From positions 248,001 to 312,000 of the forward strand of contig JAMZEJ010000003.1 of assembly GCA_024508355.1 (NCBI GenBank): DNA of 64,000 bases. Direction: 5' to 3'. The notes under the pieces were generated by a model. The model saw nothing but the letters and a program-made list of their open reading frames with translations, made no database searches and had not been told where the DNA came from. Source of the DNA: Rhizosaccharibacter radicis. GTDB taxonomy: Bacteria; Pseudomonadota; Alphaproteobacteria; Acetobacterales; Acetobacteraceae. Each line of letters opens with the position of its first letter. Positions within the stretch are counted from its first letter, which is position 1. Below, in pieces: positions 52,103 through 61,681 of this stretch. The translations under genes and the position numbers were made by a program.

Positions 52103-54679
52103 ATGAGCGCGGCCGGCACGGAGGTCGCCCCCGGCGACGGGGCGATCGGCTCGGCCTGCGACCGGGAGCCGGTGCATGCGCCGGGTGCGATCCAGCCGCA
52201 CGGCATCCTGTTGCTGGTCAGGCCCGATCCGGCCACCGGCGGCTTTGCCGTGGCGGTGGCCAGCGCCAACGCCCCGGGGCTCGGCGACCGGCTGTCGCCC
52301 GTGCCGCTCGGGGACGTGCTTGCTCCCGATGGAGCCGCGGTGGTGGCGGCGTCGTTCCGGCTGCTGGCACCCGGCGAAGACCGGCTGCTGGACGCGCCGG
52401 TCCGCGACCGGAACGGGCGGGAATGGCTGGGGCTGTTGCACTGCGAGGATGGCGCGGCGCTGCTGGAGCTCGAACCACCCGACCCGGGAGCGGAAGGCGG
52501 GGGTGGCGCGTCGCGTTCCGCCGGAACGCCGCCGACCGGAACCTCCTCCGTGCACCGCGCCATGTTCCGGCTCAACGACGCGCTGCTGGAGCTCCAGCGT
52601 CAGCCGGATGCGGCCGGAGCGTGCCGGGTGGCGGCGGCGGCGATGCGGGAAACCACCGGCTTCGACCGGGTGATGGCCTACCGGTTCATGCCGGACTGGA
52701 GCGGCGAGGTGCTGGCCGAGGCGCTGGTGCCGGATCGGTCGTGCGATTCCTTCCACGGCCTGGTGTTTCCGGCCTCCGACATCCCGGCCCCGGCGAGGGC
52801 GCTCTACCAGCATAACCGCATCCGCCTCATCCCGGACGCGGCGGCCGGTTCGGTGGAGCTGATCGCGCTGGATCCGCAGTTCGCCGGCGGGGCGGGCCGC
52901 GGGAGCGGCCTCGACCTGACGCGGGCGGTGTTGCGGGCGGTGGCTCCGGTGCATCTGCGCTATCTGGCCAACATGGGGGTCCATGCCTCCATGTCGGTGG
53001 CGATCTCGACCCGCCATCAGCCGCTCTGGGGGCTGTTCGCCTGCCACCATCAGCATGGCCCGGTGTTCGTGGACGGCCTGACCCGGCAGGCGGCCGAGAT
53101 CATCGGCCGCGCGCTGTCGTGGCGGCTGAGCGAGCTGCAGGACGCCGAGACCGCGCGGCGCCTGTCGCGGCTGGACGACGCCAAGCGGCCGTTCCTCGCC
53201 GCCGCGCCGGGCGGGGATTCCCGGCGCGCGGGGGCCGAACAGCCTCCCGACGCGACCGCCGGGGCGGCGTTGCTGGCCGCGATCGGCGCCGACGGCATGG
53301 CCGTGGTGGGCGCGGCGGCCCAGGAGATGCTGCCCCCGTGGCGGCTCGGGGTTTGTCCCCCCGAGGACGGGCTTTCGGCGCTGGTGGGGTGGCTCGATGA
53401 GCGCGTCACGCATGAGCTCCATGGGAACGGCCCGGCCGGACCCGCGCGGCATGAGCCGGAGGGGGGCCACGATCCGGCCACGCCGTTCTGCACCGACCGT
53501 CTCGGAGAGCTGGTGCCGGAACGCCTCCGGGCGCTGCTCGGACCGGATGCGCCCTGCGGGCTGCTGGCGGTGCCGCTGGGTGCGGGCGGCTACCGCAGCG
53601 GCTGGGTGCTGTGGTTCCGCGGCGAGCTGCGGCGCACCGTGTTCTGGGCCGGCCACAAGCCGGAGGCCACCGACCCGCTGCAGCAGCTGACGCCGCGCGC
53701 TTCCTTCGCTGCCTGGCGCGAGGAGGTGGCCGGGCGGTCCGCCTTCTGGCCCGACTGGAGCGCCGATACCGCACGTCGTTTCGGCGCCGACCTGGTGTCG
53801 GCGCTGGCGGCGCGCAGCCTGGAGATCGAGCGGCACAACGCCGAGCTGCGGGAGCGCAACGAGGCCATCCGCTTCTTCGCCGATGCGGCCGCGCACGATC
53901 TCCGCGAGCCTTTGTGGCAGGTGCAGATCCTGTCCGGGCTGATCCGGGAGTCGCTCGACAGCCTCCTGTCACCCGACAGCGGCATCACCACGGTGGCCGA
54001 ACTGCTCACCGAGGCGGCGGCGCTGGAGCTGGGCGGGATGGCGACCTCCGTGGTCACCTCGGCCGACCGGATGCGCCGGATGATCGACGATCTGAGCCGC
54101 TATGCGGTGGCCGGACGCGACCCCGACCGGGTCGAGACCGTGCTGCTGCGCGAACTGGCGGAGGAATCGCTCGCCGATCTCGGCGAGCCGGTGCGCCGAG
54201 CCGCGATCGACGGCAGGCCGCCGGTGATCCGGCTGGATGGTCTCGACGAGGTATCGGCGCGGTGCGACCCGGCCCAACTGCGCCGGGTGTTCCAGAACCT
54301 GTTGTCGAACGCCCTGAAATATCGCGACCGGAGCCGGGACCTGAGGGTGGAGATGTCGGCGGTCCCCACCGGCCACGGGGCGGAGATCGAGGTGCGGGAC
54401 AACGGCTGCGGGTTCGACCCCGCGATGGCCGACCGGATGTTCGAGCCGTTCCAGCGGCTGCGCGGCGCGCACGGCGATGACGTGGAGGGGCTCGGACTCG
54501 GGCTCGCGATCTGCCGCCGGATCGTGGAAGCGCATGATGGCCGCATCGTCTCCGAAGGCCGGCCGGGCGAGGGGGCAACATTCCGGTTCCATATCGGGGA
54601 GCCGGTCGAGGATCCCGTGCGTTGGCCGGTCGCTGCCGGGTTCGATGGGCACCCGGGGGGCGGAGGCCGTGCCGCATGA
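52103..54679 (+). CDS. Bacteriophytochrome sensor histidine kinase
   Basis: An 858-residue red/far-red photoreceptor. PAS domain: Cys19 in ACDREPVHAPGAIQPHG is the biliverdin attachment residue of bacterial phytochromes. GAF domain: FPASDIPAPARALYQHNRIR contains the PASDIP motif and HLRYLANMGVHASMSVAIS lines the chromophore. PHY domain: PRASFAAWREEV is the tongue PRxSF motif. Kinase: the phospho-acceptor His in AAHDLREPLWQVQIL, N-box NLLSNALKYRD, G1 DNGCGF, G2 GLGLGLAICRR. The ATG of the response regulator overlaps its stop (ATGA). No heme oxygenase gene (bphO) lies nearby. Confidence 0.96.
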   Translation: MSAAGTEVAPGDGAIGSACDREPVHAPGAIQPHGILLLVRPDPATGGFAVAVASANAPGLGDRLSPVPLGDVLAPDGAAVVAASFRLLAPGEDRLLDAPVRDRNGREWLGLLHCEDGAALLELEPPDPGAEGGGGASRSAGTPPTGTSSVHRAMFRLNDALLELQRQPDAAGACRVAAAAMRETTGFDRVMAYRFMPDWSGEVLAEALVPDRSCDSFHGLVFPASDIPAPARALYQHNRIRLIPDAAAGSVELIALDPQFAGGAGRGSGLDLTRAVLRAVAPVHLRYLANMGVHASMSVAISTRHQPLWGLFACHHQHGPVFVDGLTRQAAEIIGRALSWRLSELQDAETARRLSRLDDAKRPFLAAAPGGDSRRAGAEQPPDATAGAALLAAIGADGMAVVGAAAQEMLPPWRLGVCPPEDGLSALVGWLDERVTHELHGNGPAGPARHEPEGGHDPATPFCTDRLGELVPERLRALLGPDAPCGLLAVPLGAGGYRSGWVLWFRGELRRTVFWAGHKPEATDPLQQLTPRASFAAWREEVAGRSAFWPDWSADTARRFGADLVSALAARSLEIERHNAELRERNEAIRFFADAAAHDLREPLWQVQILSGLIRESLDSLLSPDSGITTVAELLTEAAALELGGMATSVVTSADRMRRMIDDLSRYAVAGRDPDRVETVLLRELAEESLADLGEPVRRAAIDGRPPVIRLDGLDEVSARCDPAQLRRVFQNLLSNALKYRDRSRDLRVEMSAVPTGHGAEIEVRDNGCGFDPAMADRMFEPFQRLRGAHGDDVEGLGLGLAICRRIVEAHDGRIVSEGRPGEGATFRFHIGEPVEDPVRWPVAAGFDGHPGGGGRAA

Positions 54680-55287
54680 CCGAGAATGGAGGGAGTGAGT
54701 CGCCCGGCATGACGCCCGCGACCACTCTGGAAAGGCAAGCCGGTCCGGCGCCGGACAGGAGCGATGGCGGCCGCCCGGTGATCCTCGTCGCGGAAAACGA
54801 CCCGCATCACCGCTTCGTGTTGCGCCGCGTGTTCCGGACGCTGCCGTTCGACGGCGAGCTGCGGTTCGTGTTGGACGGGCAGGAACTGATCGACTACCTG
54901 ATGCGCCAGGGGGATTTCCGGGAGGAGTTGGTGCCTGCCGTGGAAACGCCCTGGCCGCACATGGTGCTGATCGACCTGCACATGCCCCGGCTGAACGGCA
55001 TGGAAGCGCTGGAGCGCATGCGCCATGAGCCGTCGCTCCGATCTCTGCCGGTGGTCATGTTCTCCTCGTCCGATCAGCCTCACCATGTGGACCAGGCCTA
55101 CGCGGCCGGGGCGAACGCCTATCTTGTGAAGGTGGGCGACACCAAGCAGCTGGTGAGTCATCTGCGGGGTCTGGCGGCATTCTGGCTGTACGCTGCCAAG
55201 CTGCCCCGCCAACCATCCCGCGCGCCGGGGTCAGGGTACGGTGGTTCCTCAGCCGCCCGGCAGGAACCACCCAGGGGCAACGCGTGA
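54676..55287 (+). CDS. Single-domain response regulator (Rcp-like)
   Basis: A 203-residue receiver protein with no output domain. A 50-residue disordered N-terminus precedes VILVAENDPHHRFVLRRVF (acidic pocket). The phospho-acceptor Asp is in MVLIDLHMPRLNGMEALERM, the switch Ser in VVMFSSSDQPHH and the Lys in AYLVKVGD. The long loop (LMRQGDFREELVPAVETPWP) before the acceptor strand is typical of phytochrome-associated Rcp1-type regulators. It is coupled to genes on both sides by ATGA and GTGA overlaps, so it probably relays phosphate from the phytochrome kinase. Confidence 0.93.
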   Translation: MTENGGSESPGMTPATTLERQAGPAPDRSDGGRPVILVAENDPHHRFVLRRVFRTLPFDGELRFVLDGQELIDYLMRQGDFREELVPAVETPWPHMVLIDLHMPRLNGMEALERMRHEPSLRSLPVVMFSSSDQPHHVDQAYAAGANAYLVKVGDTKQLVSHLRGLAAFWLYAAKLPRQPSRAPGSGYGGSSAARQEPPRGNA

Positions 55288-56546
55288 CCGGCACCGGGAG
55301 GGACACCGTCCTGCCACCCGGCGCGAGCGGGGAGGCGGCGGAGCCGATCCGCATGCTGATGGTCGATGACAGCCCCGAAAGCTTCATGACGCTGCGGGCC
55401 ATGCTGGCGCCGCGCCGAGGCAACGTGCGGTTCTACCGGATCGACCACGTGTCCGACGTCGGCGCCGGCCTGGCCGCCATGCGCGAGGACGCCCACGACT
55501 GCTATATCGTGGACTACCAGCTCCGCTCGGGCAGCGGACTCGATCTGGTGCGCGACGCCCGCGCGGCCGGGATCACCCGGCCGATCGTGATGCTGACCGG
55601 GTCCGACATGGTGGACCAGGAAGCGGCGGAGGCCGGGGCGACCGACTTCCTGATCAAGGGGGCGTTCGACCGGGCGACCCTGGAACGCACCATCCGCTAC
55701 GCGATCGGCAACGCCGAAAGCGTGCGCCGCGTGGCGGACGTCAATGCCCGACTCGAATTCCTGGTGGAGGAACGCACCCGCCAGTACGTCGAGGCCAATG
55801 CCCGGCTGCTGGACCAGATCGCCGCGCGCGAGGAAGCGGAACGGGCGCTGGTGCAGGCCGAGCGGCTGCAGGCGATCGGCCGCATGACCGGCAGCGTCGC
55901 GCACGATTTCAACAACGTCCTGACGGCCTTGTTCGGCAGCCTGGAGCTGTTGAGACGCCGGCTGGGTCCCGCGCTGGATCCGCGCGTGGAAGCGCCGCTC
56001 AACAACGCGATGGAAGCCGGGCGGGTGGGCGAGCGCATCGTGGAGTCGCTGCTGTCCTTCGCCCGTTCTCGGCCGGTGGCGCCGAGCCTGCTGTCCGTGG
56101 CCGACGTGGTGGAGCAATCCGAGACCCTGCTGCGCCTGACGCTCGGCGCCGACGTCGCGCTGGCGATCGTCGCGGAACCCGGCCTTCCCCCCGTCACCGC
56201 CGACCGGCAGGGGCTGGAACGGACATTGCTCAACCTCGCGGCCAATGCCCGCGACGCGATGCGCGGACAGCCGGACCCCCGGCTGGAGATCGCCGTGCTG
56301 TCGGCCCGCACCGCCGCGAACACGCCCGCGATCGAGTTGAGGGTCGAGGATAACGGACCGGGGATGCTGCCCGAGGTGCTGGAACACGCGTTCGAGCCGT
56401 TCTTCAGCACCAAGGAGGGCGGGGGTACCGGTCTCGGACTCGCCCAGGTCTATGGCTTCGCCAAGCAGTCCGGCGGTACGGCGGTGATCGAAAGGGTCCC
56501 CACGCGGGGGGTTCGTATCCGCCTGCTCCTGCCAGCCTCGGAATAG
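55284..56546 (+). CDS. Hybrid receiver-histidine kinase
   Basis: A 420-residue cytosolic signalling protein in unusual order. An N-terminal receiver (about residues 22-140; MLMVDDSPESFMTLRAML, acceptor Asp in CYIVDYQLRSGSGLDLV, Lys in DFLIKGAF) is followed by a coiled coil (RLEFLVEERTRQYVEANARL) and a kinase: H-box SVAHDFNNVLTALFGSLELL, N-box NLAANARDAM, G1 DNGPGM, F-box FEPFFSTK, G2 GTGLGLAQVYGFAKQSGG. There is no membrane or PAS domain. GTG 55284 overlaps the upstream stop as GTGA. The receiver may control the attached kinase, extending the phytochrome relay. Confidence 0.93.
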   Translation: MTGTGRDTVLPPGASGEAAEPIRMLMVDDSPESFMTLRAMLAPRRGNVRFYRIDHVSDVGAGLAAMREDAHDCYIVDYQLRSGSGLDLVRDARAAGITRPIVMLTGSDMVDQEAAEAGATDFLIKGAFDRATLERTIRYAIGNAESVRRVADVNARLEFLVEERTRQYVEANARLLDQIAAREEAERALVQAERLQAIGRMTGSVAHDFNNVLTALFGSLELLRRRLGPALDPRVEAPLNNAMEAGRVGERIVESLLSFARSRPVAPSLLSVADVVEQSETLLRLTLGADVALAIVAEPGLPPVTADRQGLERTLLNLAANARDAMRGQPDPRLEIAVLSARTAANTPAIELRVEDNGPGMLPEVLEHAFEPFFSTKEGGGTGLGLAQVYGFAKQSGGTAVIERVPTRGVRIRLLLPASE

Positions 56547-56552
56547 CCTGCC

Positions 56553-57638
56553 GTGCCGCCGCATCCCGACGCGCAGGACAACCCGGTCCGCGTGGACTTG
56601 ACGGCCGTGCTCGTGGCGGCTGACGAGGGGAATGCATTCGTGCTGACCCCCGGAAACGGCGCGTCGCTGCCTTCCGGACCGCTGGAGCCGGATCATCGCT
56701 CGCTCCAGGCCGGCATGCGGTCCTGGGTGGAGCGTCAAACTCAGCACGCGATCGGGCACGTGGAACAGCTCTACACCTTCGGCGACAAGGATCGTGGCGA
56801 GCGGGCCGGGGACCAGCGGAGCCGGAGCGCGGCGGGTCATGAAGCCGCACCCGGGGCACGTCCCTCCGATGGCGATGGCGATGGCGATGGCCCGGGGGCG
56901 CGGGCAGGCGAAGCGAGGGAGGCGTCCGGACAGGTCCGGTCCATCTCCATCAGCTACCTCGCGCTGACGCGCCGCGACCCGAACGAGGGCGGCTGGCGTA
57001 GCTGGTACGACTTCTTCCCGTGGGAAGATCGCCGGGACGAGGCGGGCCGGCGGGCCGGGAAGCGGGTCGTCGACGATCTCGCGGCCTGGTGCGACGCGGC
57101 GGCAGGGTCGGCCCGCGCGGACCGCCGCCGGCGGATGCAGGCGGGCTTCGGCCTCGGGGACCGCTGGAACGACGAGCTGGTGCTGCAACGCTACGAGCTG
57201 TTGTACGAGGCCGGTCTGGTGCCCGAAGCCGGGACCGGCGGCACGGTGTCCGCCGGAACCGCGTCGCCGGGGGAAACGACCTCCGGCATGGGGCGCCCGA
57301 TGTACCGCGACCACCGGCGTATCCTGGCGACCGGTATCGCGAGGCTGCGGGCACGCATCCGCTACAACCCGGTGTTCTTCGAGCTGATGCCCGACAGCTT
57401 CACCTTGTTGCAGCTCCAGACCACGGTGGAAGCGCTGGCCGGCGTGGCGCTGCACAAGCAGAACTTCCGGCGCCTGATCGAGCAGCAGGCGCTGGTGGAG
57501 GAGACCGGCGCCTCGGCGGACGGCGGCCGGGGGCGTCCGGCCAAGCTGTTCCGCTTCCGCCGGGAGGTGATGCAGGCGCGACAGATGGCGGGATCGCGCT
57601 TGCCGCTGGCTCGCACGGGAAGGGGGCCGGTGGGCTGA
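56553..57638 (+). CDS. nadQ: NadQ-like Nudix-related transcriptional regulator of NAD synthesis
   Basis: A 361-residue protein with an N-terminal Nudix-like domain and a C-terminal winged helix. I recognise the COG4111/NadQ pattern: ISISYLALTRRD, WRSWYDFFPWEDRR, and the C-terminal DSFTLLQLQTTVEALAGVAL continuing to QNFRRLIEQQALVEETG and GRPAKLFRF. The Nudix catalytic box is not visible, fitting a regulator rather than a hydrolase. An Ala/Gly/Asp-rich insertion (about residues 80-128) contains a hexanucleotide tandem repeat. The start is GTG 56553, six bases after the kinase stop. It lies directly upstream of nadABC; palindromes before nadA are its likely targets. The NrtR family is the alternative. 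Confidence 0.82.
   Translation: MPPHPDAQDNPVRVDLTAVLVAADEGNAFVLTPGNGASLPSGPLEPDHRSLQAGMRSWVERQTQHAIGHVEQLYTFGDKDRGERAGDQRSRSAAGHEAAPGARPSDGDGDGDGPGARAGEAREASGQVRSISISYLALTRRDPNEGGWRSWYDFFPWEDRRDEAGRRAGKRVVDDLAAWCDAAAGSARADRRRRMQAGFGLGDRWNDELVLQRYELLYEAGLVPEAGTGGTVSAGTASPGETTSGMGRPMYRDHRRILATGIARLRARIRYNPVFFELMPDSFTLLQLQTTVEALAGVALHKQNFRRLIEQQALVEETGASADGGRGRPAKLFRFRREVMQARQMAGSRLPLARTGRGPVG
56868..56891 (+). repeat. Four tandem GATGGC hexamers inside the nadQ-like gene
   Basis: GATGGC is repeated four times without interruption, encoding Asp-Gly repeats in the low-complexity insertion. Slippage here would change length in frame. Confidence 0.85.
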
Positions 57639-57663
57639 TCGCCCGTTCGACCGCCACCTGGAC

Positions 57664-57695
57664 TTGACAGGCTTTATACTCAGGCCCAGCATATA
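57664..57695 (+). promoter_or_regulatory. Candidate nadA promoter
   Basis: A perfect -35 hexamer TTGACA (57664-57669) is followed by an AT-rich CATATA (57690-57695) at a long 20-base spacing; less good hexamers lie at 17-18 bases. It is the only such AT-rich island before nadA. The exact -10 is uncertain. Confidence 0.5.
57675..57693. promoter_or_regulatory. Candidate NadQ operator 1
   Basis: TATACTCAGGCCCAGCATA is an imperfect inverted repeat with 8-base arms and a 3-base spacer (TATACTCA / CCAGCATA). It lies inside the candidate promoter. The same geometry recurs at 57764-57782. Confidence 0.5.
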
Positions 57696-57763
57696 TCCCG
57701 AGGCGCCGAGAAGGTGTGGCCGAGGCTGGCCCGCCGGGAACGGCGCCTTTCTCTGGCTCTCGT

Positions 57764-57782
57764 AATGCTCATGTTGAGCATA
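57764..57782. promoter_or_regulatory. Candidate NadQ operator 2
   Basis: ATGCTCA and TGAGCAT (57765-57771 and 57775-57781) form a perfect 7-bp palindrome with spacer TGT, embedded in the 8-3-8 frame AATGCTCA-TGT-TGAGCATA. It ends 10 bases before the nadA ATG and abuts the ribosome-binding site AAGGAAG, so a bound repressor or mRNA hairpin could block expression. Confidence 0.65.
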
Positions 57783-57792
57783 AGGAAGCGAC

Positions 57793-58767
57793 ATGCAGGA
57801 CCTCCTAACCCGCACGGCCCCCCTCTATGACAGGGTGCGGCGGGTGATCCCGCCCGCGGAATGGGCCCTGTTCGCGGACGACATCGAGGCGATCCTCGAG
57901 CTGAAGCGCTCCCGCAACGCGGTGATCCTGGCGCACAACTACCAGACGCCGGAAATCTTCCACTGCATCTCCGACATCGTGGGCGACAGCCTGGCCCTGG
58001 CCCGGGAGGCGCAAACGGTGGAGGCGGACGTCATCGTCATGGCCGGCGTCCACTTCATGGCCGAGACGGCCAAGTTGCTGAACCCCACCAAGACCGTGCT
58101 GATGCCGGACATGGACGCGGGCTGCTCGCTCGCGGAATCCATCACCCCCGCGGATGTCCGGCTGCTGCGAGAGCGCTATCCGGGCGTGCCGGTAGTGACC
58201 TACGTCAACACGTCTGCCGCGGTGAAGGCCGAGAGCGACGTGTGCTGCACCTCCGGCAACGCCCGGCGCATCGTGGAAGGCCTGGGTTCCGACCGCGTCA
58301 TCATGATCCCGGACGAGTTCCTGGCGCAGAACATCGCCAAGGAAACCGGCATCCGCATGATCACCTGGGCGGGGCATTGCGAGGTGCATGAGCGCTTCAC
58401 CCCGGAGGAGATCCGCCGCCTGCGCGCGGAGAACCCGGGCATCGTGGTGCTGGCGCATCCGGAATGCCCGCCCGAGGTGGTGGCGGAGGCCGATTTCGCT
58501 GGCTCGACCGCCCATATGTCCGACTTCGTGTCGTCCGGAAAGGCCGCGAAGGTGGTGCTGATCACCGAATGCTCCATGAGCGACAACCTCGCGGTGCAGC
58601 ACCCGACGGTGGAGTTCGTGCGGCCCTGCAACCTGTGCCCGCACATGAAGCGGATCACGTTGCCTGCGATCCGCCGGTCGCTCGAAACCATGTCCCACGA
58701 GGTGACGATCGAGCCCGGTCTCGCCGTGCGGGCACGTCAGGCGGTGGATCGGATGCTGGCCTTCTGA
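57793..58767 (+). CDS. nadA: Quinolinate synthase A
   Basis: A 324-residue 4Fe-4S enzyme condensing iminoaspartate with dihydroxyacetone phosphate to quinolinate, the second step of de novo NAD synthesis. The cluster-binding cysteines are seen as C111 in DAGCSLA, C196 in [11 protein letters not shown], and the CNLCPHMK motif (C279/C282). [11 protein letters not shown] is the conserved N-terminal segment. An additional CC pair (151-152, CCTSGNA) is also family-typical. It is first in nadA-nadB-nadC and is preceded by two candidate NadQ operators. AAGGAAG provides the ribosome-binding site. Confidence 0.97.
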   Translation: MQDLLTRTAPLYDRVRRVIPPAEWALFADDIEAILELKRSRNAVILAHNYQTPEIFHCISDIVGDSLALAREAQTVEADVIVMAGVHFMAETAKLLNPTKTVLMPDMDAGCSLAESITPADVRLLRERYPGVPVVTYVNTSAAVKAESDVCCTSGNARRIVEGLGSDRVIMIPDEFLAQNIAKETGIRMITWAGHCEVHERFTPEEIRRLRAENPGIVVLAHPECPPEVVAEADFAGSTAHMSDFVSSGKAAKVVLITECSMSDNLAVQHPTVEFVRPCNLCPHMKRITLPAIRRSLETMSHEVTIEPGLAVRARQAVDRMLAF

Positions 58768-58960
58768 GGGCTGGCGTGCCCGGGGCCTCGGCAGGCGCCG
58801 GGGCCATGTTTGCCTGCCGCCGCCCTGTTCCGGCGAAACCGTTTTCCTTCATGTCAGGCGACGGCCGCCGACGGTGCGCCGCTCGCCACGCCGGCAGGCG
58901 TGCCGGGATGCCGGCCTCAAATCCTTCTTCCCGAGCCCCGCGGGGCGAGGAGAATGCGTG

Positions 58961-60559
58961 ATGATCCTTCAAGCGCGGGCCGATCGGCCCTTGATCGTGG
59001 GTGCCGGGCTCGCCGGGCTGATGACGGCGCTGGAACTGCTTCCCATGCCGTGTCTGCTGGTGAGCCACGCCGCCCTCGGTGCCGAGGCTTCCAGCGGATG
59101 GGCCCAGGGCGGACTCGCTGCGGCGGTCGGCGCGGACGACGACCCGGCGCGGCACCTGGCCGACACCCTGGCCGCGGGTGATGGCCTGTGCGATCCGGCG
59201 ATCGCCCGGAGCATCACCGCCCAGGGTCCGGCGCTGGTGGAGCGGCTTCTGGCGCTCGGCGTGCGCTTCGACCGCCGTTCCGACGGGGCACTGGCGCTCG
59301 GGCTGGAGGCGGCGCACGGGCGCCATCGCATCGTCCACGCGCGGGGCGACGCCACCGGCGCCGAGATCGTGCGCGCCCTCGTCGAGGCGGTGCGGGCGGC
59401 GCCGGCGATCACGGTGATCGAGGGGTTGTCGTTGCGCTCCATCGGCACGGGCGACGGCCGTGTCGCCGGAGCCTGGTTCGACGACCGCCGGCCGGGGCAT
59501 GCCGGCGCGGTCTGGTTGCCGGCCACGCGCGTCGTGCTGGCGACCGGGGGGATCGGCGGCCTGTTCCGCGACACCACCAATCCCCCTGGCGCGGTGGGAA
59601 GGGGCCTGGCGGCGGCGGCACGGGCGGGCGCCCGGCTGGGCGACATGGAGTTCGTGCAGTTCCACCCGACGGCGCTCGCCGTGGATGCCGCCGCCGCGGG
59701 GCCGCTGCCGCTGGTGAGCGAGGCGGTGCGCGGGGAAGGGGCGGTGCTGGTGGACGAGCGCGGCGAGCGCTTCACCGACGAGCTGCAACCGCGCGACGTG
59801 GTGTCCCGGGCGGTGTGGCGCCATCTGTCGGAAGGCCACGGCGTGTTCCTGGATGCCCGAGAAGCGCTGGGCGAGCGTTTCGCCGCCCGGTTCCCGGGCA
59901 TCGACGCCGCCTGCCGGGCGCGCGGTGTGGTGCCGTCGCTTCAGCCGATCCCGGTGCGGCCGGCGGCGCATTATCACATGGGCGGGATCGCGGTGGACGC
60001 CGACGGACGATCGACCTTGCCGGGGCTGTGGGCGGCGGGGGAGGTGGCCTGTACCGGGTTGCACGGGGCCAACCGTTTGGCCAGCAATTCGCTGCTGGAG
60101 GCGGCGGTGGGCGGCATGGCGGTCGCGCGCGCGATCGGCGGGGAGGACACCCCGGTGACGGCCGCTGGTGCGCCGACGGAAACGGCACCCGGGAGCGCGT
60201 CCGGTCGCCAGCAGGACGTCCGGCAGGCGGCGCCAGAGGCGGTGCGCGAGGCCCTGAGCCGCGGGGCCGGGGTGCTGCGCGACGGGGACGGGCTGGAGCG
60301 GGCGGTGGCGCTGCTGCGTCCGCTGGCGGCCGCGAACGATGCCGCGCTGGTGGGGCTGATGTTGTGCCTGGGGGCGCTGGAGCGGCGCGAAAGCCGCGGC
60401 GGCCATCACCGGACCGATCACCCTGAACGCGATCCGGTTGCCGTGCGCCGCACCCTGTCCGCCACGGAGGCGTTGTCGGACGGCGGGGCGCCACGGGTGG
60501 GCGGGCAGGATCGCGGCGATGAACCGGCGCCGTTTCGCGTCCTGATGCCCGTGTCCTGA
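58961..60559 (+). CDS. nadB: L-aspartate oxidase
   Basis: A 532-residue FAD enzyme oxidising L-aspartate to iminoaspartate, the first step of NAD synthesis. The Rossmann motif is [36 protein letters not shown] is the family signature. [20 protein letters not shown] and [13 protein letters not shown] line the active site, and [20 protein letters not shown] is the FAD C-terminal loop. ATG 58961 has GAGGAG upstream; GTG 58958 is an alternative. The C-terminal helical domain ends with a loose Arg/Gly/Asp-rich tail. It lies 193 bases after nadA. Confidence 0.96.
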   Translation: MILQARADRPLIVGAGLAGLMTALELLPMPCLLVSHAALGAEASSGWAQGGLAAAVGADDDPARHLADTLAAGDGLCDPAIARSITAQGPALVERLLALGVRFDRRSDGALALGLEAAHGRHRIVHARGDATGAEIVRALVEAVRAAPAITVIEGLSLRSIGTGDGRVAGAWFDDRRPGHAGAVWLPATRVVLATGGIGGLFRDTTNPPGAVGRGLAAAARAGARLGDMEFVQFHPTALAVDAAAAGPLPLVSEAVRGEGAVLVDERGERFTDELQPRDVVSRAVWRHLSEGHGVFLDAREALGERFAARFPGIDAACRARGVVPSLQPIPVRPAAHYHMGGIAVDADGRSTLPGLWAAGEVACTGLHGANRLASNSLLEAAVGGMAVARAIGGEDTPVTAAGAPTETAPGSASGRQQDVRQAAPEAVREALSRGAGVLRDGDGLERAVALLRPLAAANDAALVGLMLCLGALERRESRGGHHRTDHPERDPVAVRRTLSATEALSDGGAPRVGGQDRGDEPAPFRVLMPVS

Positions 60560-60580
60560 CGGAGCCGTTTCCGCCTTCCC

Positions 60581-60601
60581 GGGCCGGTGTCGAGCCGGCC
60601 C
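60581..60601 (+). promoter_or_regulatory. Hairpin between nadB and nadC
   Basis: GGGCCGG (60581-60587) pairs with CCGGCCC (60595-60601), followed by TTCCTGTT. It may attenuate or process the nad transcript. A weaker TCGCCC/GGGCGA hairpin follows. Confidence 0.35.
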
Positions 60602-60666
60602 TTCCTGTTCCCGCCGCTCGCCCGGCTTCGCTGCTGGGCGAACGGATCGATCCGGAGCCTGCCGCT

Positions 60667-61584
60667 GTGTCCGATCCCCTCGCCGTCGTTTCCACGCGCG
60701 CCGCGACCGTGCCGCCGCGGATCGAGCCACTGCCGGTTCCGCCGCTGCCGGACCTGATGCTGGAACCGCTGGTGCGCTCGGCGCTGCTGGAGGATCTGGG
60801 CCGGGCCGGCGATCTCACCACGGACGCCATCATCCCGTCCGACCTCCGGGCGCGCTGCGTGATGGCGGCACGGCAGCCGGGCGTGGTGGCCGGGCTGTCG
60901 CTGGCACGACTCGCCTTCGCGGTCGTCGACCCGGGCCTGCGCTTCGACGCGCATCTCCCCGACGGCACGAGGCTGTCGCCCGGCGACCGGATCGCGACGG
61001 TGGAAGGCAGCGCGCGATCGATCCTGATGGGCGAGCGGGTGGCCCTGAACTACCTGTCGCACCTGAGCGGCATCGCCACCTCGACCGACCGGATCGTGCG
61101 CTCGATCGCCCATACGGGTGCCCGGCTATGCTGCACCCGCAAGACCATCCCGGGTCTGCGGGCCGTGCAGAAATATGCGGTGCGCTGCGGCGGCGGCCAC
61201 AATCACCGCTTCGGGCTCGATGACGCGGTGCTGATCAAGGACAACCACATCGCGGTGGCCGGGGGTGTCGGTCTCGCGATCGACCGGGCCCGTGCCTCCA
61301 TCGGCCACCTAGTGAAGATCGAGGTGGAGGTGGATACGCTGGAGCAGCTCCGTGAAGCGATCGCGCACGGTCCCGACGTGGTGCTGCTGGACAATATGGA
61401 TCCCCCGACCCTGCGCGAGGCGGTGGCCATGGTGGGCGGCCGGGCGATCACGGAAGCATCGGGCCGGCTGACCCCGGAAACCGCGCCGGCGGTGGCTGAG
61501 ACCGGGGTGGACCTGATCTCGGTGGGCTGGCTGACCCACAGCGTCTCGGTGCTGGATATCGGGCTCGATTACGAGGGGATGTAG
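60667..61584 (+). CDS. nadC: Nicotinate-nucleotide pyrophosphorylase (carboxylating), QPRTase
   Basis: A 305-residue type II phosphoribosyltransferase that converts quinolinate and PRPP to nicotinate mononucleotide. Landmarks: [19 protein letters not shown] at the N-terminus, [18 protein letters not shown], the substrate-binding [20 protein letters not shown] then [16 protein letters not shown], and [16 protein letters not shown]. The start GTG 60667 is inferred; a Pro/Val-rich leader of about 30 residues precedes the conserved part, so a later start is possible, for example ATG (MLEPLV). It completes the nadABC operon. Confidence 0.96.
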   Translation: MSDPLAVVSTRAATVPPRIEPLPVPPLPDLMLEPLVRSALLEDLGRAGDLTTDAIIPSDLRARCVMAARQPGVVAGLSLARLAFAVVDPGLRFDAHLPDGTRLSPGDRIATVEGSARSILMGERVALNYLSHLSGIATSTDRIVRSIAHTGARLCCTRKTIPGLRAVQKYAVRCGGGHNHRFGLDDAVLIKDNHIAVAGGVGLAIDRARASIGHLVKIEVEVDTLEQLREAIAHGPDVVLLDNMDPPTLREAVAMVGGRAITEASGRLTPETAPAVAETGVDLISVGWLTHSVSVLDIGLDYEGM

Positions 61585-61681
61585 GAGCACGACCCCGGTC
61601 CGGCGGCCGGTTTCAATCTTGGGACAAGGACTCGCTCGTGGGGATGATGTCGTCTCGATCGCGTGACGGTATCGTCGCGTC

